DNA from: Paenibacillus sp. E222
Lineage (GTDB): Bacteria > Bacillota > Bacilli > Paenibacillales > Paenibacillaceae
DNA length: 64,000 bases
Assembly: GCF_013401555.1 (NCBI RefSeq)
Contig: NZ_CP058552.1
Span: 4,464,001-4,528,000, forward strand
Reading direction: 5' to 3'
Shown in pieces: positions 16,093 to 25,301 of the stretch (positions within the stretch are counted from its first letter, which is position 1; every line of letters begins with the position of its first letter). Both the position numbers and the translations under genes were made by a program. Below the pieces are notes generated by a model. That model was not told the DNA's origin. It worked only from the letters and a program-made list of their open reading frames with translations, and did not search any database.

Positions 16093-17133
16093 ATGCAGTT
16101 GTCTGTACGAGAGTTAGCCAAACGCTACAAAACGGGTGATGGTGTCAGCGGCATCAACATCGATATCAAAAAAGGCGAGCTGGTCACCCTTCTTGGTCCC
16201 TCCGGGTGCGGGAAAACTACTGTACTCCGAAGCATCGGCGGGTTTCTCGAACCGGACTCCGGTGACATCCTGATCGAGGGCAAGAGTGTCATTCAACTGC
16301 CACCGGAGAAACGGCCGACCTCGATGGTGTTCCAGAGCTATAACTTGTGGTCGCATATGTCGGTATATGACAATCTGGCTTTCGGCCTGAAAATCCGCAA
16401 AATGCCGAAGGAAGAGATCCGCACGGCGGTCGAGGATGCGCTCAAGCTGGTCCGATTGTCAGGTTTCGAGAAGAAATATCCGGCAGAGCTTTCGGGTGGA
16501 CAGCAGCAGCGGGTTGCGCTGGCGCGGTCTCTGCTGCTGAATCCGGCGGTACTGCTATTGGACGAGCCTTTCTCGGCGTTGGACGCCAAGTTGCGGCACG
16601 AAATGCGTGAGGAGCTGCGTGAGATCCAAATGAAGACCGGGCTGACAATGGTCTTTGTCACGCATGATCAGGAAGAAGCGTTGTCGTTGTCCGACCGCAT
16701 TATCGTCATGAATCACGGGCGCATCGAGCAAATTGCTCATCCGCAGCAGATTTACGATGAGCCCGCTTCACTATATGTCGCCGGTTTTATAGGCAAAATG
16801 AATTTCCTTAAGGGGGTGGCGGAAGGGGAGAGCATCCGGGTTGGACATCTTCGCCTGCCGAACGAGAAGGGGTTAAGCGGACAGGTGACGGCTGCGGTCC
16901 GACCGGAAGACGTACAGGTGAGCAGTACTACGATGGGAGAAGGTACTTTGGCGGGCAAGGTCAAGCAGGTCATGATTCTCGGACATTACGCCGAAGTTAC
17001 CGTGGAACTGGTGGAATTCGGCATTATACGTGCTTTTCTGAACAAGGAATTCGTTGAGCAGCTGCAGGTAGGAAAAGACGTCGGCGTCTCGATCTCGAAA
17101 ATGACCGGATTCCCGGTCGATGAATCGAACTGA
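16093..17133 (+). CDS. ABC importer ATPase (PotA/UgpC-like)
   Basis: 346 residues. Walker A GPSGCGKTT at 35-43, Q-loop in MVFQSYNLW, signature LSGGQQQRVALARS, Walker B LLLDEPFSALD, switch His in VFVTHDQEEA, and a C-terminal TOBE-type domain (RPEDVQV). It powers uptake through the two permeases of this operon. That this importer carries its own ATPase separates it from the two sugar importers further on, which lack one. Confidence 0.93.
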   Translation: MQLSVRELAKRYKTGDGVSGINIDIKKGELVTLLGPSGCGKTTVLRSIGGFLEPDSGDILIEGKSVIQLPPEKRPTSMVFQSYNLWSHMSVYDNLAFGLKIRKMPKEEIRTAVEDALKLVRLSGFEKKYPAELSGGQQQRVALARSLLLNPAVLLLDEPFSALDAKLRHEMREELREIQMKTGLTMVFVTHDQEEALSLSDRIIVMNHGRIEQIAHPQQIYDEPASLYVAGFIGKMNFLKGVAEGESIRVGHLRLPNEKGLSGQVTAAVRPEDVQVSSTTMGEGTLAGKVKQVMILGHYAEVTVELVEFGIIRAFLNKEFVEQLQVGKDVGVSISKMTGFPVDESN

Positions 17134-17147
17134 GGAGGATGAATGAT

Positions 17148-18314
17148 ATGCGTATGAAAAAGCCATTTTTATCATTGTTGACTGTTGTGGGATTATCAGT
17201 GTCATTGCTGGCCGGGTGTGGGAACGGAAGCGAGATTAAAAGTACAACTACCACCGGAGGGAGCGCTGCTGCATCGAGCGATCCGGTGAAATTTAACTTC
17301 TACTTTACGGGCTCTCAGAACGTCAAGGATCTGTGGGATTCGCTGGAGCCGATGTTTGAGAAACAGCATCCGGATATCGACGTGAACCTGGTTTATATCC
17401 CGTCCGGTACTGGCGCTGAGCCGACCTACGACCGGATCGTGGCTGCCAAGAAAGCGGGTAAGGGCTCAGGAGACATTGACCTGTACGAGGACGGAATCAC
17501 CTCCGTCGCGCAGGGCACCAAGGATGGTGTTTGGGAGCAGCTGAACGAGAAGGACATTCCTAATCTGAGCAAAGTCAACACAGACACGATGAAGGATGTG
17601 GACAACTTCGCAGTTCCGTATCGTTCGTCCGCCGTGGTTCTGGCCTATGACAGCAGCAAAATCTCCAATCCGCCAACTACGCTGGACGAGCTGCTGCAGT
17701 GGATCAAAGCCAATCCTGAGCAGTTCGCCTATAATGACCCGTCAACGGGTGGTTCCGGCAGCTCGTTCGTGCAGACGATTGTCTACAAGGACCTGCCGGA
17801 AGAAGACATTCACAACTCCGATCCGGCGATCATGGAGAAGTGGGACGGCGGTTTCGACACGCTCAAAGAAATCGGACCGTATGTCTACGGCCAGGGCATC
17901 TATCCGAAGAAAAACCAGGGCACGCTGGATCTGTTGATGAATGGCGAAGTGTCCATAATTCCGGCCTGGTCGGACATGGTGTTGCAGCAGCTGAACGAAG
18001 GTTTGTTGCCGGATACAATTAAGATGCAGCAGATCACACCGGGCTTCAACGGCGGACCAACGTACCTGATGGTCAACCAGGAGTCGGACAAGAAGGAAGC
18101 GATCAATGAATTCCTGAACTTTGTCCTGTCCCCTGAAGCGCAGGAAGTAATCGTTGACAAAATGAATGGTTTCCCGGGCATTGAGCTCTCCAACATGTCA
18201 CAGGAGATGCAGAATAAATTCGACGGTGTGGCCGAAGGCTTCCGCACGTTCAACATCGGGGATCTGGGCACGGAGATTAACAAACGCTGGCAGAGCGACG
18301 TTGCCGCGAAATGA
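17148..18314 (+). CDS. Substrate-binding lipoprotein of the phosphodiester-operon importer
   Basis: 388 residues. Lipoprotein signal with lipobox LLAGC (C24). Extracellular solute-binding family 1-like, between PotD/UgpB and iron-type proteins; NDPSTGGSGSSFVQ in the middle probably contributes to an anion-binding loop. GGAGG at 17133-17137 best fits ATG 17148; ATG 17139 is too close. It ends in ATGA overlapping the second permease. The ligand is unknown; the operon suggests an organophosphate such as a glycerophosphodiester. Confidence 0.88.
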   Translation: MRMKKPFLSLLTVVGLSVSLLAGCGNGSEIKSTTTTGGSAAASSDPVKFNFYFTGSQNVKDLWDSLEPMFEKQHPDIDVNLVYIPSGTGAEPTYDRIVAAKKAGKGSGDIDLYEDGITSVAQGTKDGVWEQLNEKDIPNLSKVNTDTMKDVDNFAVPYRSSAVVLAYDSSKISNPPTTLDELLQWIKANPEQFAYNDPSTGGSGSSFVQTIVYKDLPEEDIHNSDPAIMEKWDGGFDTLKEIGPYVYGQGIYPKKNQGTLDLLMNGEVSIIPAWSDMVLQQLNEGLLPDTIKMQQITPGFNGGPTYLMVNQESDKKEAINEFLNFVLSPEAQEVIVDKMNGFPGIELSNMSQEMQNKFDGVAEGFRTFNIGDLGTEINKRWQSDVAAK

Positions 18315-19150
18315 GTAAGGAAACCAGACAGTCGATCACAGGCCTGGCGATGGTGCTCCCCTCCTTCGCCATCCTCTTGATCGTCGTCATAATCCCGATT
18401 GTTCAATCCTTCATCATGAGTCTGAGCAACAGTTCGGGTGGATACGATCTGAGCCGCTATACCTATCTGTTCACTGATAAAGGGATGCGCAGCAATATCG
18501 TATTTACACTTCGGGTGACTGCCATTACGTGTGTTGCCGTAATTTTGATCAGCTACACGTTGGCAATCTACATGCGCTTCAATCAGGGGCCAATCGTTAA
18601 TCTGATTCGTAAAACGTACATGATCCCGCTGTTCATCCCTGGTGTCATTGCAACTTATGGTCTGATCAACTTGCTCGGCAACCATGGCTGGCTCGCCCGC
18701 ATGCTTGAGGTGGTCGGAATCACGCTGCCACGCATCATCTTTGACGAGAAAGGAATCATCATCGCCAACCTGTGGTTCAACATTCCATTTACGACGATGC
18801 TGCTCAGTTCCGCGCTGTCGGGCATTCCTTCATCGATCATTGAAAGTGCAAAGGACGTGGGTGTAGGCAGACTGACGCTATTTACCCGGTTTATTTTCCC
18901 ACTGTCGTACAAGACATTTCTTGTTGCCCTGACCTTTGTCTTCATGGGGGTCATCGGCTCTTTCACTGCGCCCTATCTGATCGGAGCCAACTCTCCGCAG
19001 ATGCTTGGTGTCTCCATGCAGCAGGTATTCAGCGTTTTCCAGGAGCGCGAACAAGCCGCAGCGATTGCTTTCTTCTCATTCTTGCTGTGCTCGGTGCTGG
19101 GTGCTTTCTACATCCGGTCGATGGCGGAGGAGGAGAAGGCGAAGATATAG
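18311..19150 (+). CDS. ABC importer permease (PotB-like)
   Basis: 279 residues, six predicted helices, EAA loop SSIIESAKDVGVGRLTLFTRFIFP. It pairs with the permease at 15226. Its start overlaps the binding-protein stop (ATGA). Last gene of the operon, followed by a terminator. The gene order permease, ATPase, binding protein, permease is unusual: the binding protein normally leads. Confidence 0.92.
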   Translation: MSKETRQSITGLAMVLPSFAILLIVVIIPIVQSFIMSLSNSSGGYDLSRYTYLFTDKGMRSNIVFTLRVTAITCVAVILISYTLAIYMRFNQGPIVNLIRKTYMIPLFIPGVIATYGLINLLGNHGWLARMLEVVGITLPRIIFDEKGIIIANLWFNIPFTTMLLSSALSGIPSSIIESAKDVGVGRLTLFTRFIFPLSYKTFLVALTFVFMGVIGSFTAPYLIGANSPQMLGVSMQQVFSVFQEREQAAAIAFFSFLLCSVLGAFYIRSMAEEEKAKI

Positions 19151-19194
19151 ATGGGGGTATAGATTATTCATTGTTGAAGAGTCTGAAAAGTTAC

Positions 19195-19226
19195 AGCGCT
19201 CCTTTATTAGGGAGCGCTTTTTTGGT
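19195..19226 (+). terminator. Terminator of the LacI operon
   Basis: AGCGCTCC / GGAGCGCT stem with an 8-base loop and T-run. Confidence 0.92.
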
Positions 19227-19287
19227 GCAAAGACATGAACGAATTTCTTCACCATCTCTCTTTGTTAAGTAGTCAGATCAAGACGGA

Positions 19288-20055
19288 TCATACCCGCTTC
19301 TTATACACTCTCATTGCGAAGATATATGCTACAACCAAGATCCCGACACACCAGGCAAGCGCGACCCATATATCATTGCCTACCGGCTGACCCAACATTA
19401 GTGCCCGGATCGCTTCCACGATGGAGGTTACCGGTTGATTTTCGGCAAAGGCTCGAACGACAGAAGGCATCGACTCGGTTGGTACAAAAGCAGAACTGAT
19501 AAAAGGCAGGAATATAATCGGGTAGGAGAAGGCGCTTGCGCCATCCACAGATTTGGCGGACAGTCCGGCAATTGCCGCGACCCAGGTTAATGCCAGCGTA
19601 AACAGAGTGAGTATGCCAGCTACCCCAAGCCATGACAGTATCCCTGCGGGTGAACGAAAGCCCATAACGAGCGCTACGAGAATGATGACTATCACCGACA
19701 AAAAGTTGGATAACAGAGAGGTCAGCACATGTCCCCATAATAAGGTGGAACGTGAAATCGGCATGGAGTGAAACCGCTCGAATATGCCCCGCTGCACATC
19801 AATGAACAGACGGTATGACGTGTAGGATATACCGCTAGCTATAGCAATCAATAGTATACCCGGCAGTAGATAATTTACATAATTATCGGTTCCGGTATGA
19901 ATGGCTCCACCAAACACATAGACGAACAGCAGCATAAACGCGATGGGCATAATGGTGACCGTAATAATGGTGTCCATACTGCGGAAAATATGCCGCATGG
20001 AACGTCCAAGCATAACGCTCATATCGCTAAAAAAGTGTTTTTTCACCGTTTCCAT
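19288..20055 (-). CDS. ABC-2 type export permease (DrrB-like)
   Basis: 255 residues with six hydrophobic segments. The ABC-2 pattern is clear: long first extracytoplasmic loop (FGGAIHTGTDNYVNYLLPGI), IDVQRGIFERFHSMPISR in the coupling region, FLPFISSAFVPTESMP before the last helices. It forms the membrane channel of an antibiotic or lipid exporter with the ATPase gene that ends at the base directly after it (20056). Last gene of the PadR operon. Confidence 0.92.
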   Translation of the reverse strand: METVKKHFFSDMSVMLGRSMRHIFRSMDTIITVTIMPIAFMLLFVYVFGGAIHTGTDNYVNYLLPGILLIAIASGISYTSYRLFIDVQRGIFERFHSMPISRSTLLWGHVLTSLLSNFLSVIVIILVALVMGFRSPAGILSWLGVAGILTLFTLALTWVAAIAGLSAKSVDGASAFSYPIIFLPFISSAFVPTESMPSVVRAFAENQPVTSIVEAIRALMLGQPVGNDIWVALAWCVGILVVAYIFAMRVYKKRV

Positions 20056-20817
20056 TTAGTTTGCCTCCTTTATGCCGATGATTGCGAGGAATATATCCTC
20101 CAATGTTGGCTGTTTTTCCACATACTCGACCTTTGTAGACGGGATCAACTTTTTTAGATCCGAGAGTGTTCCGCTAGCGATAATCCTGCCTTCATGCAGA
20201 ATGGCAATTCGATCGGCAAGCTGTTCCGCTTCTTCTAAATACTGCGTGGTCAGGAATACCGTCGTACCTCCGGCCGACAGCTCCTTTACAATCTTCCAAA
20301 CCTCTATACGTGCTTCGGGGTCAAGTCCAGTCGTTGGCTCGTCAAGGAAAATGATCTGCGGTTTTCCCACAAGGCTCAAGGCGATGTCGAGTCTGCGGCG
20401 CATACCACCAGAATAAGTAGACACCCTGCGGTCGGCGGCATCTGTCAGGCCAAAACGTGTAAGCAAATCGTCCGCAACCTGACGGGGATTTTGGAGGTAT
20501 CGAAGTTTGGCAATCATGATCAGATTTTCTCGTCCGGTTAAAATCTCGTCTACGGCGGCAAATTGCCCAGTCAAACTGATCGCTTGCCGCACATTGTCGG
20601 GTTTGGTTTCCACATCGAACCCGTTTACGGTGGCGGTTCCGCTATCTTTTTTGAGCAGCGTGGTGAGGATTTTGACAACGGTTGTTTTGCCCGCACCGTT
20701 GGAGCCGAGCAGGGCGAAGATGCTCCCTTTTTCCACCTCGAAATCAACGCCCTTAAGGACTTGCAGTTGCTTGAAGGATTTTTGCAGGCCATTCACATGA
20801 ATTGACTTGTTTTGCAT
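20056..20817 (-). CDS. ABC exporter ATPase (DrrA-like)
   Basis: 253 residues. Walker A GSNGAGKTT at 38-46, Q-loop LTGQFAAVDEILTGREN, signature YSGGMRRRLDIALSL, Walker B IIFLDEPTTGLDPEAR, H-loop as LTTQYLEEAEQ (Gln in place of the switch His, as in DrrA relatives). It drives the DrrB-like permease. The two genes abut with no gap. In this family substrates are anthracyclines, bacitracin-like peptides or lipids; here unknown. Confidence 0.92.
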   Translation of the reverse strand: MQNKSIHVNGLQKSFKQLQVLKGVDFEVEKGSIFALLGSNGAGKTTVVKILTTLLKKDSGTATVNGFDVETKPDNVRQAISLTGQFAAVDEILTGRENLIMIAKLRYLQNPRQVADDLLTRFGLTDAADRRVSTYSGGMRRRLDIALSLVGKPQIIFLDEPTTGLDPEARIEVWKIVKELSAGGTTVFLTTQYLEEAEQLADRIAILHEGRIIASGTLSDLKKLIPSTKVEYVEKQPTLEDIFLAIIGIKEAN

Positions 20818-20829
20818 GGGATCCCCTCC

Positions 20830-21693
20830 TTAGATAACCGTAACTTTTGACAAATTGGCATCCATGCCTTTAAGGGCGGCATACGTCAGTTTATCCATCA
20901 TCGCACCGTCAAAGCAGATGGTTTTGATAATACGGTAATATTTTTTAGACCACGAAGATGTCGGGAAAGAGACGTTCTTAAGTGTCGCATTTTTAAACGA
21001 AACTTCGTTCAGTGCTGCCTTATCAAACTTGACACCGATAAAAGTTTGCCCGTCAAAACACATCCCTCCCAGATCGGAAGATTTGAACTCCACGCCGTCA
21101 AAGATACAGTTTTGAAAAATGGTTTTTCTAAGATCGGTCAAGGAGAACGTGACGTCGGTCAGTCTTACACCTGTGAATTTTGCTCCGTCCAGTCCCGACT
21201 TGCTGAAGATTGTGCGTACAAGGATCGATCGATTGAAGCTCACATTTCCTAGGTCTAGGGTGGATAGGTTGCAATCAGTCAAATTTGCGCCGTCGAAATT
21301 GGCATCCCGCACATCGCTGCTGGCAAACGAGCTGCCGGTCAAGTCGGCGTTCGTGAAATTAGAGCCTCGCAACGCGCTGGACTTAAATTGTCCTTTATGG
21401 GCGATAACGCCCGCAAAGTCGCTTGTTGGTAGGTTACTCGCGTTAAAGTTCGTCACCACCTGCCGCTCCAGAGAGCGGGAGAGGTTGGCGACCTCCTGTA
21501 CTGTTTGCTCAATATCACCGATGCTCTCTATGGTCATCTCAAAAGCAGTTTCATCATCCTTGCCCTCGGCTTTGAGATCACGGAACCTCTCCTGCAAATC
21601 GGAGTGAAGGTCTGCTTTCAATTCGGTGACGCTTTTCACCTCATCGTACGGTGCGAAAACGCCATTCAAATAGTGGGTTAACTTCTCATTCAT
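20830..21693 (-). CDS. Pentapeptide-repeat protein with helical N-terminal domain
   Basis: 287 residues in two parts. Residues 1-70 are helical and charged (LTHYLNGVFAPYDEVKSV, LQERFRDLKAEGKDDETAFE, SIGDIEQTVQEV), resembling the HAAS/DUF1700 signalling domain that follows PadR genes in Firmicutes. From about 80 to 265 run pentapeptide repeats with F or L every fifth residue (SNFTNADLTGSSF, DANFDGANLTDCNLS), forming a right-handed quadrilateral beta-helix. Pentapeptide proteins such as Qnr and MfpA mimic DNA and shield gyrase; whether this one does is unknown. It sits between PadR and the exporter ATPase, 12 and 14 bases from them, so all four are co-transcribed. Confidence 0.85.
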   Translation of the reverse strand: MNEKLTHYLNGVFAPYDEVKSVTELKADLHSDLQERFRDLKAEGKDDETAFEMTIESIGDIEQTVQEVANLSRSLERQVVTNFNASNLPTSDFAGVIAHKGQFKSSALRGSNFTNADLTGSSFASSDVRDANFDGANLTDCNLSTLDLGNVSFNRSILVRTIFSKSGLDGAKFTGVRLTDVTFSLTDLRKTIFQNCIFDGVEFKSSDLGGMCFDGQTFIGVKFDKAALNEVSFKNATLKNVSFPTSSWSKKYYRIIKTICFDGAMMDKLTYAALKGMDANLSKVTVI

Positions 21694-21707
21694 AACCTCA
21701 ACACTCC

Positions 21708-22037
21708 CTATAATAAGTTTTCAAGAACACGCTTGGCGTACTCCCAGTTGTCTTTGTTACTGGCATGCGTTGCCTTACCCTTTTCAGTAATCCTGAAATA
21801 TTTACGACGTCCACCTTGAGATTCATCGCCCCAATACCACTCGATATCGCCCTCCGCTTCAAGTCGCCGAACGCTGGAGTACATGGTGGCTTCTTTTAAT
21901 TCGTACTCACCACCCGAGCGCTCGGCAATCATTTTGACAATCTCGTACCCGTATCTGTCAGCTTCGGATAAGAGCCGTAATATCATCGTATCGGTATGGC
22001 CGCGTAGTAGGTCGGATGTAATTTTATTCTGGCTCAT
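21708..22037 (-). CDS. PadR-family regulator
   Basis: 109 residues from ATG 22037, 8 bases after GAGGTG. Winged helix of the PadR type: LLRGHTDTMILRLLSEADRY, GYEIVKMIAERSGGEYELKE, ATMYSSVRRLEAEGDIEWYW, GGRRKYFRITEKG. PadR-s2 proteins usually repress drug-efflux operons and are released by the drug. First gene of the four-gene exporter operon; it probably binds its own promoter just upstream. Confidence 0.9.
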   Translation of the reverse strand: MSQNKITSDLLRGHTDTMILRLLSEADRYGYEIVKMIAERSGGEYELKEATMYSSVRRLEAEGDIEWYWGDESQGGRRKYFRITEKGKATHASNKDNWEYAKRVLENLL

Positions 22038-22056
22038 GTAATCACCTCGCATCTGT

Positions 22057-22085
22057 ATAATACGACACACTACTGTGACTGTCAA
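22057..22085 (-). promoter_or_regulatory. Strong promoter of the PadR operon
   Basis: TTGACA (22085-22080), exactly 17 bases, TATTAT (22062-22057) on the minus strand. TACTAC and GTAGTG flank the -35 box as an imperfect inverted repeat, the likely PadR operator. Confidence 0.85.
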
Positions 22086-22311
22086 GGTAGTATTACGAAC
22101 AAAATACCTTGATTGAAAATTTGATTTTTCAGAACGATATTTAAAAGGGATTAACTTTCCAGAATGAGCCGGAAATTCGCTTTAATTTTAGCAGGAGGTT
22201 ACGGAATCAATTGGTTAATTTTAGCATTATCAAACTGAGACAAAATTTGCTAAAGTAATCTAAAGTTACTCTAACTAATTACAGCTATGCTGGCGGAGGA
22301 TAGGACGAAGT

Positions 22312-23598
22312 ATGAGGAAGTTTTTGAGTGAGCAGTCCATTGAGGCATTTAGATCGATCATTAATTACAATCCGGATGCCATCTTCATTGTTTCCAACGA
22401 AGCAAAGATCGTTGAAGTGAATGAAGGGGTTACAGAGTGTTTAGGTTATAAAAAGGAAGAAATTATGGGTTCATCTTACAAAGATATATTTTGTCTACAT
22501 CAGCTTGATTTGATTAGCCAGTTTTTCTTTGAAGTTTTAAAGGGTGCATCCTGTCAATACGTTGCCGAAGCTTATCATAAAAATGGAAATATCGTTCATT
22601 TGCAAATTAAGCAAGTTCCCTTGTTCTTTGAAGGCAAGGTCAATGGTATTTTTGGAGTAGCTAAAAACATTACTGAGCAAAGGCAGTTGCTCACGGCCTT
22701 GAAAGAAAGTGAAGAGCGATATCGATTGTTAGCAGAAAACTCCCTTGATCTTATCCAACTGATTAATCTTGACGGTATTGTGGAGTATGCTTCTCCTTCT
22801 CACAAAATGGTACTTGGATTTGATCCAAAAGAATACATAGGCAAATGGGTATTCTATCAACCGAATGATGAAGTAGATGAGAATTTTCGTACGATTTTTA
22901 TGAGTATGTTGCTTTTACAAAAGCCCTTTACCTATGAGATACAGCGTCAGCATGAACAGGGATTTCCAGTATGGTTAGAGTTAAAAGGAACACCGATGTT
23001 CGATGAGTCCGGTGATTTTAAAAATATGATGCTTGTCGGAAGAGAAATAACAGAACGAAAAAAGTACCAAATACAATTGGAGCAATTAAGTTATCATGAT
23101 GCCTTAACTGGAGCACCTAACCGAAGATTTCTTAATAAAATGTTAAGTGATGCCTTGAGTGGAGAAAAAACAGATGTGGGTCAGCTGGCTGTCATGTTTG
23201 CAGATCTAGACAATTTTAAGCAGATTAATGATACATTAGGGCATGATGCTGGGGATGAGTTGCTTCGTCAATTTGTAAAGAGGGCTGGAGCTTACCTTCG
23301 AGAACACGAGGTTTTGACCAGAATGGGTGGTGACGAATTCGTATTTGTAATTCCCCAAGTTCAATCCTCCTCAGACGTCAGGCAAATGGCTGAAGATATC
23401 TTAGAATCGTTGCAACTTCCCTGGAATATAGACGGGCAGGAGCTCTATACTACTTCCAGCATAGGAATTGCCTTTTATGAGAAACACGACACAGTAAAAG
23501 AACTGCTTCAAAAAGCAGATGCGGCTCTCTATCTTGCTAAAGCGGAAGGGAAAAATACATATCGCATATTCTCCTTCCTTGACTCGTCAATTTCCTAG
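22312..23598 (+). CDS. PAS-PAS-GGDEF diguanylate cyclase
   Basis: 428 residues, no membrane segment. Two PAS sensor domains (about 8-125 with IINYNPDAIFIVSN, and 130-255 with YRLLAENSLDLIQLIN), each with a PAC-like end (KNITEQRQ, REITERKK), then a GGDEF domain from about 260. The active site MGGDEFVFVI (339-343) is intact, so it should make cyclic di-GMP from GTP. The product-inhibition site, RxxD before GGDEF, reads REHE and is probably weak or absent. No EAL domain. Single gene; signal unknown. Confidence 0.93.
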   Translation: MRKFLSEQSIEAFRSIINYNPDAIFIVSNEAKIVEVNEGVTECLGYKKEEIMGSSYKDIFCLHQLDLISQFFFEVLKGASCQYVAEAYHKNGNIVHLQIKQVPLFFEGKVNGIFGVAKNITEQRQLLTALKESEERYRLLAENSLDLIQLINLDGIVEYASPSHKMVLGFDPKEYIGKWVFYQPNDEVDENFRTIFMSMLLLQKPFTYEIQRQHEQGFPVWLELKGTPMFDESGDFKNMMLVGREITERKKYQIQLEQLSYHDALTGAPNRRFLNKMLSDALSGEKTDVGQLAVMFADLDNFKQINDTLGHDAGDELLRQFVKRAGAYLREHEVLTRMGGDEFVFVIPQVQSSSDVRQMAEDILESLQLPWNIDGQELYTTSSIGIAFYEKHDTVKELLQKADAALYLAKAEGKNTYRIFSFLDSSIS

Positions 23599-23629
23599 TG
23601 CGAATACCGCACGTATGTCTCATTCGCAC
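23598..23629 (+). repeat. 8-bp inverted repeat after the GGDEF gene
   Basis: GTGCGAAT (23598-23605) and ATTCGCAC (23622-23629), 16-base loop, no T-run. It lies between the GGDEF stop and the next gene and could be an RNA hairpin or an operator. Confidence 0.5.
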
Positions 23630-23689
23630 AGGCAAGTAGTCCACTTCTCGCGTAAACTGAAGTAGATCAGTAGAGCGAGGTGAAAATCC

Positions 23690-24208
23690 ATGGCTAAAAC
23701 CAACGAAATACGCCTTAAGGCAAAGCGGTATAAGGCCCGGCCCGTCTGCGTGACTCTTCATAATGGTGAAACGTACATCGGTTACATTTCTGACGTCAAT
23801 AGCGGAGGCGTGGTGCTTACCGGAGGAGGCAAAGTATCGCGCACAGCGACCACAGGGGACAGTTCCCAGCGTTCCAATAAAAAGGTCGTTTCACGCAGCA
23901 AAAACGGTCGTCCTCAGAACCGGAAACGGGTAAATGGTACACGCAAACCATCTACCCGCTCGCGCGCAGTATCACGTGCGCAGGTTTCGTCCTTTCTACC
24001 GATGATGGGCTCGCTGTTTGGCGGGCTTGGTGGTGCGGCTTCGGCTGGAGGTATACTTGGAGGTGGAATGCGGCTATTTGGCATGATCCAGCAATTCATG
24101 CCGGTCATGAAAATGGGCTACGGCATGATCAAATCCATCCATCCGTTTATGGGTGCCGTCAAAGGTCTGATGGCTCCACCTAGTCAGGCCGAAGAGGAAG
24201 AGGCCTAA
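23690..24208 (+). CDS. Unknown protein: Sm-like N-terminus, basic linker, glycine-rich hydrophobic C-terminus
   Basis: 172 residues, family not recognised. Residues about 18-45 (VCVTLHNGETYIGYISDVNS, then GGVVLTGGG) have the strand pattern of an Sm/Hfq-like fold, with the NG turn and GxIxxVN strand. Residues 50-95 are a strongly basic Ser/Arg/Lys linker with repeated RSRA-like pieces. Residues 96-165 are Gly-, Met- and Phe-rich (MMGSLFGGLGGAASAGGILG), ending in an acidic tail. It could bind nucleic acid and associate with membrane or spore coat. Ribosome site GCGAGGTG 9 bases before ATG; terminator follows. Confidence 0.75.
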   Translation: MAKTNEIRLKAKRYKARPVCVTLHNGETYIGYISDVNSGGVVLTGGGKVSRTATTGDSSQRSNKKVVSRSKNGRPQNRKRVNGTRKPSTRSRAVSRAQVSSFLPMMGSLFGGLGGAASAGGILGGGMRLFGMIQQFMPVMKMGYGMIKSIHPFMGAVKGLMAPPSQAEEEEA

Positions 24209-24218
24209 TTCGAAATTC

Positions 24219-24250
24219 AGCCCCTTTGACGTAAGGGGCTTTTCTTTTTT
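24219..24250 (+). terminator. Terminator
   Basis: AGCCCCTT / AAGGGGCT stem, 6-base loop, T-rich tail. Confidence 0.9.
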
Positions 24251-24373
24251 AGTGTCAAGGTGTTATTGATAAATCGAGTTTTTAAAAAAAGTTGCGAAGC
24301 TTTGACCATTTGGATATGATTATCTAATTGGTTGTTTCAGCTTATACATTTAATTGATGATAAAAGATAGTGA

Positions 24374-25126
<753 letters not shown>

Positions 25127-25145
25127 TGAATCAAAAGCATGTTCT

Positions 25146-25181
25146 AAGGTCGATTCCCCAACTGGGAAATCGGCTTTTTTT
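25146..25181 (+). terminator. Terminator after the second map gene
   Basis: GATTCCC / GGGAAATC stem extended by AAGG-CG pairs, 5-base loop, seven T. Confidence 0.85.
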
Positions 25182-25266
25182 GATGCCCTGTAACAAAACG
25201 ATTCGAGGTAGGAGGGAATGAGCTATATGGAATGATGTACAATAATAATATCGAGGAACAAAAACT

Positions 25267-25282
25267 ACAATTGTTAAATTGT
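25267..25282 (+). repeat. Inverted repeat just before the TIM-AraC regulator gene
   Basis: ACAATT-GTTA-AATTGT, a perfect 6-4-6 palindrome 5 bases before the AGGAG ribosome site; candidate autoregulatory site. Confidence 0.4.
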
Positions 25283-25301
25283 GATGAGGAGCGGATGGAG
25301 T

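Noticed and set aside
17900..18685. 261-codon open frame on the minus strand
   Set aside because: It lies antisense across the binding-protein and permease genes of a clear operon, has Arg/Cys/His-rich text with no family pattern, and no ribosome site.
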